A DNA stretch of 64,000 nucleotides from Rhizobium leguminosarum (GCF_017876795.1 NZ_JAGIOR010000001.1:4800501-4864500); one strand, 5' to 3'; positions 32,511-43,011 are shown, numbered from the stretch's first letter. Notes: a model not told the origin generated them from the letters alone. Program-made: numbers and translations.

Positions 32511-33074
32511 TCATCCTGTTCTATCGGTCTTGGCTTCGGCGGTCGGCGTGCCGAAAGTCTTGCGCTGGAAGTCGTCGATCATGCTGAGCGCAGTGTTGCG
32601 GTCATCGTTATCGGTCGAAGCATTGACGATCTTGCCTTCCTGCCGGCGCAGCTGCTCGCTGTACATCTGCTTGGCGATGCCGATGCCGTCACCCTTGGCC
32701 ATGACGTTGCCGAGCTGCTCGGCCATCATGCCTTTCCAGATATCGCCGGTCGCACCCTTGCCGTAGACATCGTCGCTTTCGCTCGGCAGCATGTTCTTGA
32801 CGAAATTCTGCAGAACCATGGCCTCGAATTTCCGGTAGCTTTCCGGGACTTCCTCGGCCTTGGTGCGGTTCTGGATGTTGTTGAGGCCGCTCTTCTGGCC
32901 GATATGGTCGAGAACTTCGACGGTATTGGAGAAGCCCTTGCCGTTCTCGGCGAGGCTCGTTGCGGCAAAGGCCGCACGATTTGCCTTCAATTTTTCCTGG
33001 GCTGCCTGAACCTCCATGGGGTCGGCAGCTTTGACAACGTCCAGGACCAGATCACTGGGGGGCGAAATAGCCAC
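32511..33074 (-). CDS. FlgJ-like rod-binding / scaffold protein
   Basis: A 187-residue protein similar to the N-terminal rod-capping half of FlgJ, without a muramidase domain. The core YRKFEAMVLQNFVKNMLPSE and the downstream WKGMMAEQLGNVMAKGDGIG match the FlgJ N-terminal pattern. The frame is open to 33173, but GTG 33074, preceded by AGAGGAT, starts the conserved part. The peptidoglycan-cutting activity may be supplied separately by the lytic transglycosylase at 43 kb. Confidence 0.72.
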   Translation of the reverse strand: MAISPPSDLVLDVVKAADPMEVQAAQEKLKANRAAFAATSLAENGKGFSNTVEVLDHIGQKSGLNNIQNRTKAEEVPESYRKFEAMVLQNFVKNMLPSESDDVYGKGATGDIWKGMMAEQLGNVMAKGDGIGIAKQMYSEQLRRQEGKIVNASTDNDDRNTALSMIDDFQRKTFGTPTAEAKTDRTG

Positions 33075-33105
33075 GTTACAATCCTCTAGATTAAGATCGT
33101 AACGA

Positions 33106-33519
33106 CTATGGGTTTTGAAGCTTGCTGGAGGCTGGCGTTGCGAATTGCTGGTCGATGACATCGTAGACGGCATTGTCGTCGGCCTCGCGGCGCTCGGCCT
33201 CGAGGGCCTCTTTCATGCCTTCTTCGAAACGATCGCCCTTGGCGCGTTCGCGCGCCAGCCGCATCTCGTGGACCTGCTGCATGCCGGTCAGCTGCTGGTC
33301 CTTGATGCTAAGCCTGCCGAATCGATCGGCGTAATTCTGCGAGAAGGCGTGGTGGACGGGGTCCATCGAGCCGAGCGCGAGGATGACGTCGTCCATCGCT
33401 GCATTGACCTCGACGCGCTGGCGGCTGGTTTCGGCCAGATCGTTCTCGGCCATCCTTTCGATATGCCGCTGCACCGAGAGCAGCCGCTTGAGCTTCTGGG
33501 AGCGGGTCTTGTCGATCAT
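33106..33519 (-). CDS. FliJ-like coiled-coil protein
   Basis: A 137-residue, highly charged and helical protein. KTRSQKLKRLLSVQRHIERM and MQQVHEMRLARERAKGDRF would make the antiparallel coiled coil typical of FliJ, the central stalk of the flagellar export ATPase. Sequence conservation of FliJ is weak, so this is a structural guess. ATG 33519 lies five bases after the fliR stop, coupling it to export-gate genes. No other FliJ candidate lies next to fliI in this window. Confidence 0.55.
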   Translation of the reverse strand: MIDKTRSQKLKRLLSVQRHIERMAENDLAETSRQRVEVNAAMDDVILALGSMDPVHHAFSQNYADRFGRLSIKDQQLTGMQQVHEMRLARERAKGDRFEEGMKEALEAERREADDNAVYDVIDQQFATPASSKLQNP

Positions 33520-33523
33520 CGTC

Positions 33524-34276
33524 TCATCGCCCGATATAGATCGAGCCGAAGGACTCGCCGAACTGGCTGACCAACGCCGCAATCGAGAAATAGATCAGGA
33601 AGAGCCCGCCCATCAGCAGATAGGGGGTGGAGATGAAGTAGACCGGGATCTGCGGCGCCAGCTTGTTGATGAAGCCGATCGAGACGTTGAAGATCAGGCC
33701 GTAGATCAAAAACGGGCTCGACAGCCGCAGCATGATGTAGGTGGTCTGCTCCAGCGTGTCGGTAAAGGAGATCAGCGTCGCGCGCATCTGCATCAGGCCG
33801 CCGAACGGCATGGTCGTGTAGGAATCGATCAGCGCGCGGAAGACGATGTGATGAAAATCCATGATGAACAGGATCATGATGCCGGCAAAGGTGATAAAGG
33901 CGGAAAGGCTGGTCTCGGACGAATCTTCGATGATGTCGGTGGAGCCCGGCTGAGTATAGCCGACCATCGTGGCAAGGATCGAGGCGGCGAACTGCATGCC
34001 GAGCGTGTAGATCCTCGCCAGCATACCGTACATCACGCCGATCAGCGATTCGCTGAAGATCAGGCCGATATAGGTTCCGGAACCGGTGTGAACGGCCGGA
34101 TAGACTGTATCCCAGAGCAGCGGCATGACGGCGATCGAGAGCGCGACGGCGATGAAGACGCGCAGCTGTTCGGGCACACGCGCCGAGGAAAAACCCGGAA
34201 GAGCCAGCACACAGCCACCGATCCGGCAGAAAACCAGAAACAGCGCGAGAACGGTCCCTTGCGGGTCTGTTATCAT
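33524..34276 (-). CDS. fliR: Flagellar export gate protein FliR
   Basis: Integral membrane component of the FliPQR export gate, 250 residues with about six helices. [20 protein letters not shown] near the N-terminus and the C-terminal [17 protein letters not shown] region fit the family. Its start overlaps the flhA stop by ATGA. Confidence 0.93.
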   Translation of the reverse strand: MITDPQGTVLALFLVFCRIGGCVLALPGFSSARVPEQLRVFIAVALSIAVMPLLWDTVYPAVHTGSGTYIGLIFSESLIGVMYGMLARIYTLGMQFAASILATMVGYTQPGSTDIIEDSSETSLSAFITFAGIMILFIMDFHHIVFRALIDSYTTMPFGGLMQMRATLISFTDTLEQTTYIMLRLSSPFLIYGLIFNVSIGFINKLAPQIPVYFISTPYLLMGGLFLIYFSIAALVSQFGESFGSIYIGR

Positions 34277-36360
34277 GAAATAGAGCCCAAAATCTTTATC
34301 TCGATGCCCTTGGCCAGTTCGACATGCGACAGGACCGGGAGCGTGGCGAACAGCCGTTCGATGATCATGCGCACATAGGAGCGCGTTTCCGGCGACGTGA
34401 CAAGTACGAATGGCAGGCCGCGATCCATGAACTCACGGATAACTTTGGTGGCCTGTTCGCTAAACTCCTCCAGGCTGCGCGGATCGATGTCGAATTCGAT
34501 CACTTCGCCCTTGGAATCGCGCTTCAGCGCCTGGTGGAAAGCGAGATCCCATTTGCTGCCGAGCCTCAGCACGCGCAGCACGCCGTTGTCGGCGAGGTCG
34601 CCGCAGAGCTGCTGGGCCATGCGGATGCGGACATGCTCGACGATCTGCTCGGTCTTTCTGACATGCGGGGCGAGCTCGGCCACCGCTTCGAGAATGAGGT
34701 GCAAGTTGCGGATCGACACGCGTTCGGCAAGCAGAAGCTTGAGCACCGCCTGCAGTCCCGAATAGGACATGTGCGACGAGCAGATCTCGTCGGCGAGCTT
34801 CTTGTATTCGGGGTCGAGCCGATCGATCAGCACCTTGACGTCCTTGTAGGACAGAAGCTGCGGCAGGTTGTTGCGGATGACCTCGCTCATATGGGTCAGC
34901 ACGACGGAGACGTTGTCGATCGGCTGGAAGCCCTCGCGTTTCAGATCGTCGGTGAAGTTTTCGAGGATCGAGACGGCAGGCATGCCGAAGGCGGGTTCGC
35001 GGATTTCATCGCCGGGGATGCTCGGCCGGCGGCCGGCGCCGGTGACGACGAGGACTTCACCGACGCGCAGCAGGTTGGAGGCGACCGTCGTGCCGTGAAT
35101 GCGGATCTGGTAGGACTTCTCGGCGATGGCGATATCGTCGGTGACCTTGATCTCGGGCACGACGAAACCGTATTGCGTGGCGAACTTCTTGCGCATCTTG
35201 CCGACGCGGAAGGCGAGCTCCTGGTGGGCGCCGAGCAGGCGCGTCGAGACCATCTTGCCGAGTGCGAGCTCGATCTCCGAGGTGCGCAGCACCGCCTTGA
35301 CCGAATCCTTTTCCAGTTCTTTGCTCTGGACGACCTTCTTTTCCTCCTGCTCGCGGCGAAGCTTGTTCTCAGCCTCGACCTGACGCGGAATGAACCAGGC
35401 GCCAAAGGCGAGAAGACCGCCAAGGATCGTGAAAGGGACAAACGGCAGGCCCGGCATCAGCGCCAGGATGAACATCAGCACGGCCGAGACCGAGAGCGCA
35501 CGGGGGTAACCGCTGAGCTGATTGATGACCGCCTGGTCGGTCGAGCCGGTGGTGCCGCCGCGAGAAACGAGAAGGCCGGCGGCGAGCGAGACGATCAGGG
35601 CCGGCATCTGCGAGACGAGGCCGTCGCCGACAGAGAGCTTGACGAAAACGTCGGCCGCTTCGCCGATCGGCATGCCGTGGCGGAAATAGCCGATGATGAT
35701 GCCACCGAAGACGTTGATGGCGGTGATGATGAGGCCGGCGACGGCATCGCCGCGCACGAATTTCGAGGCACCGTCCATCGCACCGAAGAAGGAGCTCTCC
35801 TCTTCGAGCTCCCTGCGCCGGCGCTGAGCCTCCTTCTCGTCGATGATGCCGGCCGAAAGATCGGCGTCGATCGACATCTGCTTGCCGGGGATGGCATCGA
35901 GCGTGAAGCGCGCGCCGACTTCGGCGATACGCGTGGCGCCCTTGGTGATGACGATGAAGTTGATGGTGATGAGGATCAGGAAGACGATTAGACCGATGAC
36001 GAAGTCGCCGGACATCACCAGGCTTGCGAAACCGGCGATAACACCACCTGCCGCGTCGTGGCCTTCATTGCCGTGGGACAGGATGACGCGGGTCGTCGCG
36101 ATGTTCAGCGCCAGCCGGGTCATCGTCGCGATCAGCAGAATGGTCGGGAAAGACGAAAAATCGAGCGGTTTCTGGATCCATAGCGCGACCATCAGGATCA
36201 GCACCGAGAAGGCGATCGAGAAGGCCAGCCCCATGTCGATCAGGAATGGCGGGATCGGCAGGAAGAGAATGCAGATGATGAAGATGATGCCGAGGGCAAA
36301 ACCGACATCGCGCAGGCTCGGGGCGACTTTCGAAAGGGGGAGTGCAGGTGGTTGCGCCAT
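34273..36360 (-). CDS. flhA: Flagellar export protein FlhA
   Basis: A 695-residue core component of the flagellar type III export apparatus. The N-terminal half has about eight membrane helices and the FHIPEP-family loop with [20 protein letters not shown] and [14 protein letters not shown]. The C-terminal half is the cytoplasmic docking domain for substrates and chaperones, ending [15 protein letters not shown]. Complete, and translationally coupled to fliR. Confidence 0.96.
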   Translation of the reverse strand: MAQPPALPLSKVAPSLRDVGFALGIIFIICILFLPIPPFLIDMGLAFSIAFSVLILMVALWIQKPLDFSSFPTILLIATMTRLALNIATTRVILSHGNEGHDAAGGVIAGFASLVMSGDFVIGLIVFLILITINFIVITKGATRIAEVGARFTLDAIPGKQMSIDADLSAGIIDEKEAQRRRRELEEESSFFGAMDGASKFVRGDAVAGLIITAINVFGGIIIGYFRHGMPIGEAADVFVKLSVGDGLVSQMPALIVSLAAGLLVSRGGTTGSTDQAVINQLSGYPRALSVSAVLMFILALMPGLPFVPFTILGGLLAFGAWFIPRQVEAENKLRREQEEKKVVQSKELEKDSVKAVLRTSEIELALGKMVSTRLLGAHQELAFRVGKMRKKFATQYGFVVPEIKVTDDIAIAEKSYQIRIHGTTVASNLLRVGEVLVVTGAGRRPSIPGDEIREPAFGMPAVSILENFTDDLKREGFQPIDNVSVVLTHMSEVIRNNLPQLLSYKDVKVLIDRLDPEYKKLADEICSSHMSYSGLQAVLKLLLAERVSIRNLHLILEAVAELAPHVRKTEQIVEHVRIRMAQQLCGDLADNGVLRVLRLGSKWDLAFHQALKRDSKGEVIEFDIDPRSLEEFSEQATKVIREFMDRGLPFVLVTSPETRSYVRMIIERLFATLPVLSHVELAKGIEIKILGSIS

Positions 36361-36448
36361 AACAGTTCCGTCTCTTCATGAGAGGAGGCGGACTCGGTCC
36401 ACCCAATTCGGATCGAGAGTTAAATGGCGAAGCTTGCGCGAAGGTGGC

Positions 36449-36715
36449 TCAGAAGCCGGACTGGATGCGCGAGAAGACCATGTTGGTGAAAATCGAGACC
36501 TGCGAGCCGACGAAGGGTGCTGTGACGCCGACGGTGATCAGCACCGCGACGATCTTCGGCACGAAGGTCAGTGTCGCTTCCTGCACCTGGGTCAGCGCCT
36601 GGATCAAGGCAATGATGAGACCCACCACCATTGCGGCGATGACCGCGGGACCGGCGGAAATCAGGACGGTCCAGATCGCGGCCTGGAACAGATCCAATGC
36701 ATCAGCTTCATTCAT
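36449..36715 (-). CDS. fliQ: Flagellar export gate protein FliQ
   Basis: An 88-residue protein with two hydrophobic helices (AVIAAMVVGLIIALIQALTQ and IVAVLITVGVTAPF), matching FliQ in size and in the VQEATLTFVPK segment. It assembles with FliP and FliR into the export channel. It follows flgD by about 90 bases and precedes flhA. Confidence 0.92.
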   Translation of the reverse strand: MNEADALDLFQAAIWTVLISAGPAVIAAMVVGLIIALIQALTQVQEATLTFVPKIVAVLITVGVTAPFVGSQVSIFTNMVFSRIQSGF

Positions 36716-36804
36716 CTGAAGGCAACCTCATATCGCCTCGAAGCAGCCCCGCCGTAGCCGGGCCGCTATTGATTGGTATCACCCGACGCGTCGGCGCCGC
36801 GGTA

Positions 36805-37248
36805 TCAGGTATCGCTGCTGTCGGTCGTCGTGGTCGGCGCCTTGTCGGCAACAGTGATTCCCGCCTGCACGAGTATATTACCGCCATTCGTGGTCGTCGC
36901 AATGATCCCGTCGGAATAAACCTTGACGGATTCGATGGTGCCTTTGACGGTGCCGTCGGCGCTTTCCATGTATTTGCCGACGTAGCTGCTGGCCTGGGTA
37001 AGGCTGGAGCTGGACAGCAGCGTGTCCAGCTTGGTGTTGGTCTGGATCGTCTGCTCGACCTGCGAGAAGCTCGCCAGCTGCGACATCTGCTCGCTGGCAT
37101 CGACCGGATCGGTCGGATCCTGGTTCTTCATCTGCGCGATGAGCAGCTGAAGGAAATTGTCGTAGTTCAACGTCGCCTTCTGCTGGGCCGTATTCGTCGA
37201 ACTCGTGGAGCCCGTCGAGGTTACGCTTGATGTTGCATCTACCGCCAT
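36805..37248 (-). CDS. flgD: Flagellar hook-cap protein FlgD
   Basis: A 147-residue scaffold needed for polymerisation of hook protein FlgE. The N-terminal family core is clear: [20 protein letters not shown] followed by [14 protein letters not shown]. It is shorter than enterobacterial FlgD (about 230), having a reduced C-terminal domain, as is usual in rhizobia. The start overlaps the end of flbT by ten bases. Confidence 0.93.
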   Translation of the reverse strand: MAVDATSSVTSTGSTSSTNTAQQKATLNYDNFLQLLIAQMKNQDPTDPVDASEQMSQLASFSQVEQTIQTNTKLDTLLSSSSLTQASSYVGKYMESADGTVKGTIESVKVYSDGIIATTTNGGNILVQAGITVADKAPTTTTDSSDT

Positions 37249-37688
37249 GGTGCAATCTCCCTGCGAATCTGCTCGACCATCGTCGGCGGCATTTCGTGGT
37301 TGTTGAGGATATTGTCTTCGATCGCGTAGAGGCCGCGGATCGCTTTCAACGCATCGAAAGCGCGGCCGGTCGAGACGAGCGCATCAATGCGCTTCAGTTC
37401 GGCGAGGATTTCCTCGTTTTTGAAGCAGCTGAGCAGCATGGTGATCGACTTGCGGAACATCGCCGTCGAGTGGTCCTTGCCCTCGGGATTGATGAGGATC
37501 ATCTGCGCGATGAAATAGAGCTGACGCAGCGGCGTGGTGGCGCCTTCCGGCTGGAGGACGTGGTTCTCGAGAAGGAACGTCACATCATTCAGGAATTCCA
37601 GCGCGACCTTGCGGTCGACGCGCAGGACGGCGCCGTTGATGAAGATTCTTTCTCCGGCTTTCAGAGAAATGCGAAGTGTACTTTTCAT
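37239..37688 (-). CDS. flbT: Flagellin synthesis repressor FlbT
   Basis: A 149-residue alphaproteobacterial regulator. In Caulobacter FlbT binds the 5' untranslated region of flagellin mRNA and limits its translation until the hook is finished. The N-terminus [20 protein letters not shown] and [21 protein letters not shown] stretch are family features. It overlaps flaF by ATGA. The four flagellin genes in this window share a leader that could be its target. Confidence 0.93.
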   Translation of the reverse strand: MKSTLRISLKAGERIFINGAVLRVDRKVALEFLNDVTFLLENHVLQPEGATTPLRQLYFIAQMILINPEGKDHSTAMFRKSITMLLSCFKNEEILAELKRIDALVSTGRAFDALKAIRGLYAIEDNILNNHEMPPTMVEQIRREIAPWR

Positions 37689-38032
37689 TTAAGTCCATCC
37701 CTGATGATGGTGGTAACGTCGATGATGCCCTGGTAGTTATTCGACAGACGTTTTCGGATCCTGTCGCATTCCTTCAATATCCAGATCGCGATCGAGATGA
37801 GGTTGGCCCTGAGCTGGATCTCCAGCTGATTGTCGGGATGTTTCAGATCCTCGATGAAGCTGATCCACACCCGGCGCGTATAAAATAGGGCTTCGATGGC
37901 TTCCCGGCCGTATTTTTCCTTTTCGCGCGCCAACGACAGCAGGTCTATGGACCGGTCAAGAACCTGCCATTCCCGCTCTTTCGCGTCGGCCACCGAGTCC
38001 TCCATGACTTCGGCATAAGAGAACTGATACAT
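37685..38032 (-). CDS. flaF: Flagellar biosynthesis regulator FlaF
   Basis: A 115-residue helical protein of the FlaF family, which in alphaproteobacteria promotes flagellin synthesis and secretion opposite FlbT. The N-terminus [20 protein letters not shown] and the C-terminal [16 protein letters not shown] fit. It lies between flgL and flbT, the standard rhizobial order. Confidence 0.92.
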   Translation of the reverse strand: MYQFSYAEVMEDSVADAKEREWQVLDRSIDLLSLAREKEKYGREAIEALFYTRRVWISFIEDLKHPDNQLEIQLRANLISIAIWILKECDRIRKRLSNNYQGIIDVTTIIRDGLK

Positions 38033-38068
38033 TCATGCATCCTTCTTAATCTTGCGCGCCTTTGCTCA

Positions 38069-39121
38069 TCAAAGGTAGTTTACGAGACTCAACTGCTGGA
38101 TCTTCGAGACGATCGTGTAAGCGGTTTCAAGCTGCGTTTCCAAAGTCTTGACCAGCGTCGAGGCTTCGTAGGGATCGACGCCCTGGAGATCGACCAGCTT
38201 GTTCTTGATGATGTTCGACTGGGCGTCGAGGGCGTCGTTGGACTTCTTGACGCGCTCCTGGGAAAGGCCGAGCTGGCTTGCCTGCGTCACGAGGCCGCTG
38301 GTCGCCTTCGTCGTGTAGGTGATCGCCTGCTTGGACACCGTGCTCATCGCATCGCTGCTGAGGTTCTGGCCGAGCAGCGCCGAGGTCATTACCGAGGCGA
38401 GCGCCATGTAGCGCATGCCTTCGGAATTGGCGTTGGTCGAGGATTCGATCACTTCGGAATTGCTGATGCGGCTCGTCATGTTCTGGCTCGATGCCTGCGA
38501 CCAGCCGGTCGTCGCATTGGTCCAGTTTGCCTGGTTGAACATCGGCTCCACCGTCGTCGTGATGAAGGTGCTCATCTCGGCGCCTGTGAGAGCGCTGACC
38601 GCCTTCGGCGGCACGAGAGCGGCGGCATAGGTGTTCAGTGCCGTAACGATGGCGGCACTCGTGGCGGTCGTCTTGTCGGTCAGCGGCTGTACATCGGTAT
38701 TAATGCCCGAGAACAGATATTCGCCGTTCACCATGGTATTGGCGGTGTCCATCATGGTGGAGAGCGCACTGGTCGCCGACTGGATGGCGACGGTGATGCT
38801 GCCGGGATCATGGCTGCCCTGGAGCGCCGTCAACTTCGAAACGAGACCGTCGCCGACGTCCTTCATTTTGGAAAGGCCGAGCTGCGAGGATTCCATCCGG
38901 GCGGTGACCAGGGAATTGCTTGCTTTGATCGAGTCGATCCTGTCGACCTCGCGGCTGAAATCGACGCTTCTGGCGGCATTGCCGCCGAGCGAGATGCCGA
39001 TATCCGCATAGACTCCCGTCGTTGCTTCCATCGTCGCCTTGGTCATCTGGTTCTGCGCCTGACGGATCGTCAACCGCATCGCATTCTGAATGGCCGAACT
39101 TGAAATAAATGAGCTCTTCAT
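38069..39121 (-). CDS. flgL: Hook-filament junction protein FlgL
   Basis: A 350-residue axial protein connecting FlgK to the flagellin filament. The N-terminal coiled-coil region and the flagellin-like C-terminus (TLVKTLETQLETAYTIVSKI) are present. It starts three bases after the flgK stop. Export chaperone is probably the FlgN-like protein at 32.0 kb. Confidence 0.92.
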   Translation of the reverse strand: MKSSFISSSAIQNAMRLTIRQAQNQMTKATMEATTGVYADIGISLGGNAARSVDFSREVDRIDSIKASNSLVTARMESSQLGLSKMKDVGDGLVSKLTALQGSHDPGSITVAIQSATSALSTMMDTANTMVNGEYLFSGINTDVQPLTDKTTATSAAIVTALNTYAAALVPPKAVSALTGAEMSTFITTTVEPMFNQANWTNATTGWSQASSQNMTSRISNSEVIESSTNANSEGMRYMALASVMTSALLGQNLSSDAMSTVSKQAITYTTKATSGLVTQASQLGLSQERVKKSNDALDAQSNIIKNKLVDLQGVDPYEASTLVKTLETQLETAYTIVSKIQQLSLVNYL

Positions 39122-39124
39122 GGC

Positions 39125-40612
39125 TTAACTCGCAATATCCAGCAATGACTTCAGCATTTCGTCGACGGCGTTAAGGATCTTGGTCGCCGCCTTGTAGGAC
39201 TGCTCTATGTCGAGGAGCAGCGTCAGTTCCTCGTCGAGGTTGACGCCGGTCTCATTGGAATAGGCTTCATCGGAGCGCGACAGCGCCGCCGAGGTGTTTT
39301 CCGCCGCCGTCGTGGCGTTGCTGCGGTACTGTTCGAGCCAGCCGAGGGAATTGGTGGCGAATTCCATGATGCTGACGTTGGAATCGATGCCCGTCGTGGC
39401 GTCGAAACCGACCGCCGGTCCGGCTGCAGGGTCGAAATCGATGTCGGAGCCCAGCGCCGTATAGAGGCGATCGAGTTCCGTCGTATAACCGCTGACGCCG
39501 GTGGGATTGAGGACGAGGCCTGTGGCGTTGACGCCGCCATCGCGCAGGCGCATCGGATCGCCGCCCTGCGCTGTGATGACGCGGCTGCTGACGGTGATGG
39601 TCGCCGCCATGCCCGCGACCGCGGTGGCGCCGGTATCGACCGTGCCGCCGCTCCAGGTGAAGAGCCCGGGCACATAGGCCGGGCCGGCTGCCGTGTTCTG
39701 CTCCTTGAAGAGCGAGACCAGGCCGCGGGCGACTTCATCGAGCTGCTTCTGGAAGTTCGGGGCAATCTCGTCACGGATCTGGAGGAGCGACTGGAGGCTC
39801 CCCTGCCCCGTCGCCGTCGATCCGCTGCCGCGCGGAAGTGCGACACCGTCGATATAGACGGAATTGCCGGTGATGGTGGCGTTGTAAACATCCTGAGACT
39901 TGAACGTCACCTTGCGCGGGACCGTCTCGAAAAGGATTGTCCCGTCGGACGTGCTCAGCACCATGTCGTTGTTGTCGCGCGTCGTCGCGTTGACACCGAC
40001 AATCTGCGAAATCTGCTTGAGAGCCTTTTCGCGTTCATCGAGAGCGCCGGAGGCATCCGTACCCGAGGCGGTGGCGGTCTTCACCGCGTTGTTGGCCTTC
40101 TCGAAGTCACTGAGGAGCGTATTCAGCTTATCGACGTCGGTGGCGATCTGCTTGTCGGCGGTGGCGCGAACGTCCTGAACGGATTGCGAAGCATTGTTCA
40201 GCGAGTTGGCGACATCCTGGGCGGCGGTGATGGCGCCCTGGGCGGCGACGGTGCTGCCCGGCGTCGTGCGGAAGGCCTGAAGCTTCTGCTGGAAAACCCC
40301 GAGATAGGTGGATGGCGACGTTTCGTAGTCGTTGCCACCCATGATCGACTTGAGGTCCTCGAGACCGCCCAGCAATGCCTGCTGGGCGCTGTCCTGCGAG
40401 GAGGTCTTCAGATATTGGCGCAGCAGGGCATCTTCCTGGGCCCGGTCGATCTTGACGACCTGCGCGCCGTTCAAGGACGTGGTGAGCATCGCCTGCCGGC
40501 GCACGTAATCTTTATTGCCCGCATTCGAGATATTGTTCGATACGACACTGCTCTGCGTGCCAGTATTGTTGAATATGTTCTGTGCGGTATTAAGTGCGGA
40601 TGTGAGCGACAT
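39125..40612 (-). CDS. flgK: Hook-filament junction protein FlgK
   Basis: A 495-residue axial protein. The N-terminus SALNTAQNIFNNTGTQSSVV followed by NNISNAGNKDYVRR is the flagellar axial-protein signature. The C-terminal SNETGVNLDEELTLLLDIEQ and KAATKILNAVDEML form the other half of the coiled-coil domain. It follows flgE by 19 bases. Confidence 0.94.
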   Translation of the reverse strand: MSLTSALNTAQNIFNNTGTQSSVVSNNISNAGNKDYVRRQAMLTTSLNGAQVVKIDRAQEDALLRQYLKTSSQDSAQQALLGGLEDLKSIMGGNDYETSPSTYLGVFQQKLQAFRTTPGSTVAAQGAITAAQDVANSLNNASQSVQDVRATADKQIATDVDKLNTLLSDFEKANNAVKTATASGTDASGALDEREKALKQISQIVGVNATTRDNNDMVLSTSDGTILFETVPRKVTFKSQDVYNATITGNSVYIDGVALPRGSGSTATGQGSLQSLLQIRDEIAPNFQKQLDEVARGLVSLFKEQNTAAGPAYVPGLFTWSGGTVDTGATAVAGMAATITVSSRVITAQGGDPMRLRDGGVNATGLVLNPTGVSGYTTELDRLYTALGSDIDFDPAAGPAVGFDATTGIDSNVSIMEFATNSLGWLEQYRSNATTAAENTSAALSRSDEAYSNETGVNLDEELTLLLDIEQSYKAATKILNAVDEMLKSLLDIAS

Positions 40613-40631
40613 GGCTTACCCGTTACCCTGC

Positions 40632-41933
40632 TTATCTCTTGAGGTTGACGAGAACGTCCATAATGTCGGAACCCGTCTGGAAGACCTTGGAATTGGCGGT
40701 ATAGCTGCGCTGCGATTCGATCATCTCGGTCAGTTCGCCGGCGAGGTCGACGTTCGAACCTTCGAGAGCGCCCGATTTGATCGTGCCGAGACCATTGGTC
40801 TGCGGGAAGCCGGTGACGGTGACGCCCGACTGGCCGTTGGCGCTGTAGACGTTGCCGCTCATCAGGGTCAATTTGTCCGGGCTTGCGACATTGGCAAGGG
40901 GCACCCGATAGAGCGGCTTGGTGCTGCCGTCTTCATACTTAGCGTAGACGATGCCGTCGCCGTCGATCGTGACGTCCTTGACCGGGGTCGCCGCCTGGCC
41001 GTTCGGCGTACCGGTGCCGGAAAAGTCGGCGCCGAGCTGGGTGAAGCCGGAGAGGTCCATGGCGATCGACTGGCCGGTCACCGTATCGGCGATCGTGACG
41101 GCGCCGGTTGAGGTCATCTTGCCGTTGGCGTCGAAGGTGAGCGTTCCCGTGCCGACAGCACCACCGGCGCTATAGGGGAAGGAGGTCGTGCCGCCGACCG
41201 CCGCATTGGCGTTGCGGAACATCGCCACTTCCCAAGTGGCTGCAGTAGCGGGAGATGCCGGTGGCGGTGTCACTACCGAGCTCTTCGTGAAGTAGAAGTC
41301 GTACATCACCTTGTTGCCGAGACGGTCGTAGGCGACCATCGAGACCTTCTTGGTGTCGGCCGTCGTTGTGGCAAGGTTGGCACTCGGAGCCGTCGCGGGA
41401 GCGACGGGAGCGATCTTGGCATTGGAATCGAGGTTGCCCTTGAAGATGCCTGATGTGGAGGCGATGGCGGTCAGGCCATCCTGGTTGACGTTAACGGGAA
41501 CGAGGCCGTCGAAGCCGTTGACGACGACGGCAGGAGCGCCGGAGTCGTAGGAATAACCCATCAGCTGGAAGCCGGCGGCGTTGACGAGGTTTCCTTCGTC
41601 ATCCTTGGTGAAGTCGCCGGCGCGGGTCAGAACCGGCGTGCCGTCAGCACCCTGGACGATGAAGAAGCCGTCGCCCGAAATCGCGAGGTCGGTGCCCGAG
41701 GTGGTGTAGGAAATGTCGCCCTGGTCGGAGACGGCCTGGCGGACCGAGGTTTGAACGCCACCGGAATTGTAGTTGCCGCCCGAGGAAGGCAGGACCAGCG
41801 ACGAGAAGCTCGTCGAGACGGCCTTGTAGCCGGTGGTGTTCACGTTGGCGATGTTGTCGGCGACGGTGCTGAGGCGGTTCGCCTGCGCGTTCATCCCCGA
41901 TACTGCCGTCTTCATGCTGCCGAAAATGCTCAT
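40632..41933 (-). CDS. flgE: Flagellar hook protein FlgE
   Basis: A 433-residue protein forming the curved hook. The N-terminal rod signature MKTAVSGMNAQANRLSTVAD with NIANVNTTGYKAV and the C-terminal LAGELTEMIESQRSYTANSK with VFQTGSDIMDVL are intact. The middle carries FlgE-type beta domains. It begins the flgE-fliR operon, 126 bases after rem; Rem is reported to activate hook and filament genes in Sinorhizobium. Confidence 0.95.
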   Translation of the reverse strand: MSIFGSMKTAVSGMNAQANRLSTVADNIANVNTTGYKAVSTSFSSLVLPSSGGNYNSGGVQTSVRQAVSDQGDISYTTSGTDLAISGDGFFIVQGADGTPVLTRAGDFTKDDEGNLVNAAGFQLMGYSYDSGAPAVVVNGFDGLVPVNVNQDGLTAIASTSGIFKGNLDSNAKIAPVAPATAPSANLATTTADTKKVSMVAYDRLGNKVMYDFYFTKSSVVTPPPASPATAATWEVAMFRNANAAVGGTTSFPYSAGGAVGTGTLTFDANGKMTSTGAVTIADTVTGQSIAMDLSGFTQLGADFSGTGTPNGQAATPVKDVTIDGDGIVYAKYEDGSTKPLYRVPLANVASPDKLTLMSGNVYSANGQSGVTVTGFPQTNGLGTIKSGALEGSNVDLAGELTEMIESQRSYTANSKVFQTGSDIMDVLVNLKR

Positions 41934-42059
41934 CTGAAAACCTCGTTTTACCTGTTAAGCTCGAGAGTATTTGGCGGGCCTTGCGTGAAGCTGTCTGTCA
42001 TGGCGCGCTGCGAGGCCAATATCGAGGTTCCGCCGGGCGCCGCCACCCGGCCGAGAAAA

Positions 42060-42731
42060 TCAGGCCCAATCGATGCAGTAGCCGAGGAAGCGCTTGGAAT
42101 CGACCGGATCGACGCCGAGCTTCTTGCGCAGCTTCTTGCGCAGCTTGGAGATGTGGCTTTCGACGACGTTCTCTTCGACCTCTTCGTCGAAGATGCCATA
42201 GATGGCATTGAAGATCTGGGTCTTGGTAACCCGGCGACCGCGATTGGCGATCAAATATTCGAGGATGCGGCGCTCGCGCCGGGGAAGCGCGAAGACTTCG
42301 CCGTTGATCTCGGGGTCACGGCCATCCGAAAAAACACGGATCCCGCCGATCTCGGTGTAGTTGGCGATCGCCTTCAGCCGGCGCCGGATCGCAGCCGCCC
42401 TTGCGAGGATTTCGCGGGGATGCACCGGTTTGCGCACCACGTCGTCGACGCCGCAATCGAACAGCGCAAGGGTGTTTTCCAATGAGTGCTGGTCGCTGAC
42501 TGCAATCACCGGCGCCATCGACCGGTCCCGGATCGCCCGGGGCAGTTCGTAGTTACGCTGACCCTGACCGATCAGGAAGGCCTCGACTGCCGCGATATCG
42601 GAATCGGCGGCGGTCTGTACCCACTCACCAAATTCCGTCGGATCAAAGCCGGTGGAGGGAATGCCCTCACGGCCAAACAGAGATGTGTATCCATCTTTCA
42701 CGAGCTCACGCTCATCAACCACGACGATCAT
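42060..42731 (-). CDS. rem: Motility response regulator Rem
   Basis: A 223-residue OmpR-like regulator, in rhizobia the class-IB activator of exponential-phase motility. The C-terminal winged helix domain (about 115-223) has REPRILEYL-like helices and [18 protein letters not shown] as recognition helix. The receiver half keeps Lys101-Pro102 but shows Gly or Ile around residues 54-55, where the phospho-acceptor Asp should be. It therefore probably acts without phosphorylation. It stands between the transglycosylase and flgE, with a CtrA-type box upstream. Confidence 0.92.
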   Translation of the reverse strand: MIVVVDERELVKDGYTSLFGREGIPSTGFDPTEFGEWVQTAADSDIAAVEAFLIGQGQRNYELPRAIRDRSMAPVIAVSDQHSLENTLALFDCGVDDVVRKPVHPREILARAAAIRRRLKAIANYTEIGGIRVFSDGRDPEINGEVFALPRRERRILEYLIANRGRRVTKTQIFNAIYGIFDEEVEENVVESHISKLRKKLRKKLGVDPVDSKRFLGYCIDWA

Positions 42732-43011
42732 TCGTCCGCCTCCGAATCAGTCTGGCACTTCGATGATCTATGGGTACGAATCGCACGAATCGGCGACAAC
42801 TCGTTAAAGTTAATGGCAGAAACTAATAATTGATTAAGATCCGGGTGGCGATTTGATCTATATCTAGTGGGTACAGCTATTTATGCACACCAAAATTTCG
42901 TGGAAAAGTTAACGGTCTCTTAATTATGACTTGCGCAGGGGTTTCATGCCGGATTCCCGCCATATTGTGACACAGTTTCGTCATAATGTGCCACTTCTAT
43001 CTTTGGTTGAA
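42732..43011 (-). promoter_or_regulatory. rem upstream region with perfect CtrA-type box
   Basis: This AT-rich region of 280 bases contains TTAA-CGGTCTC-TTAA at 42909-42923, an exact TTAA-N7-TTAA, about 180 bases before rem. A further TTAAAGTTAA lies near 42805. No gene is seen in the region. The box matches the binding consensus of the cell-cycle regulator CtrA. Confidence 0.5.

Noticed and set aside
34324..35991. 555-codon open frame antisense to flhA
   Set aside because: Composition is that of a complementary-strand shadow and flhA is unambiguous.
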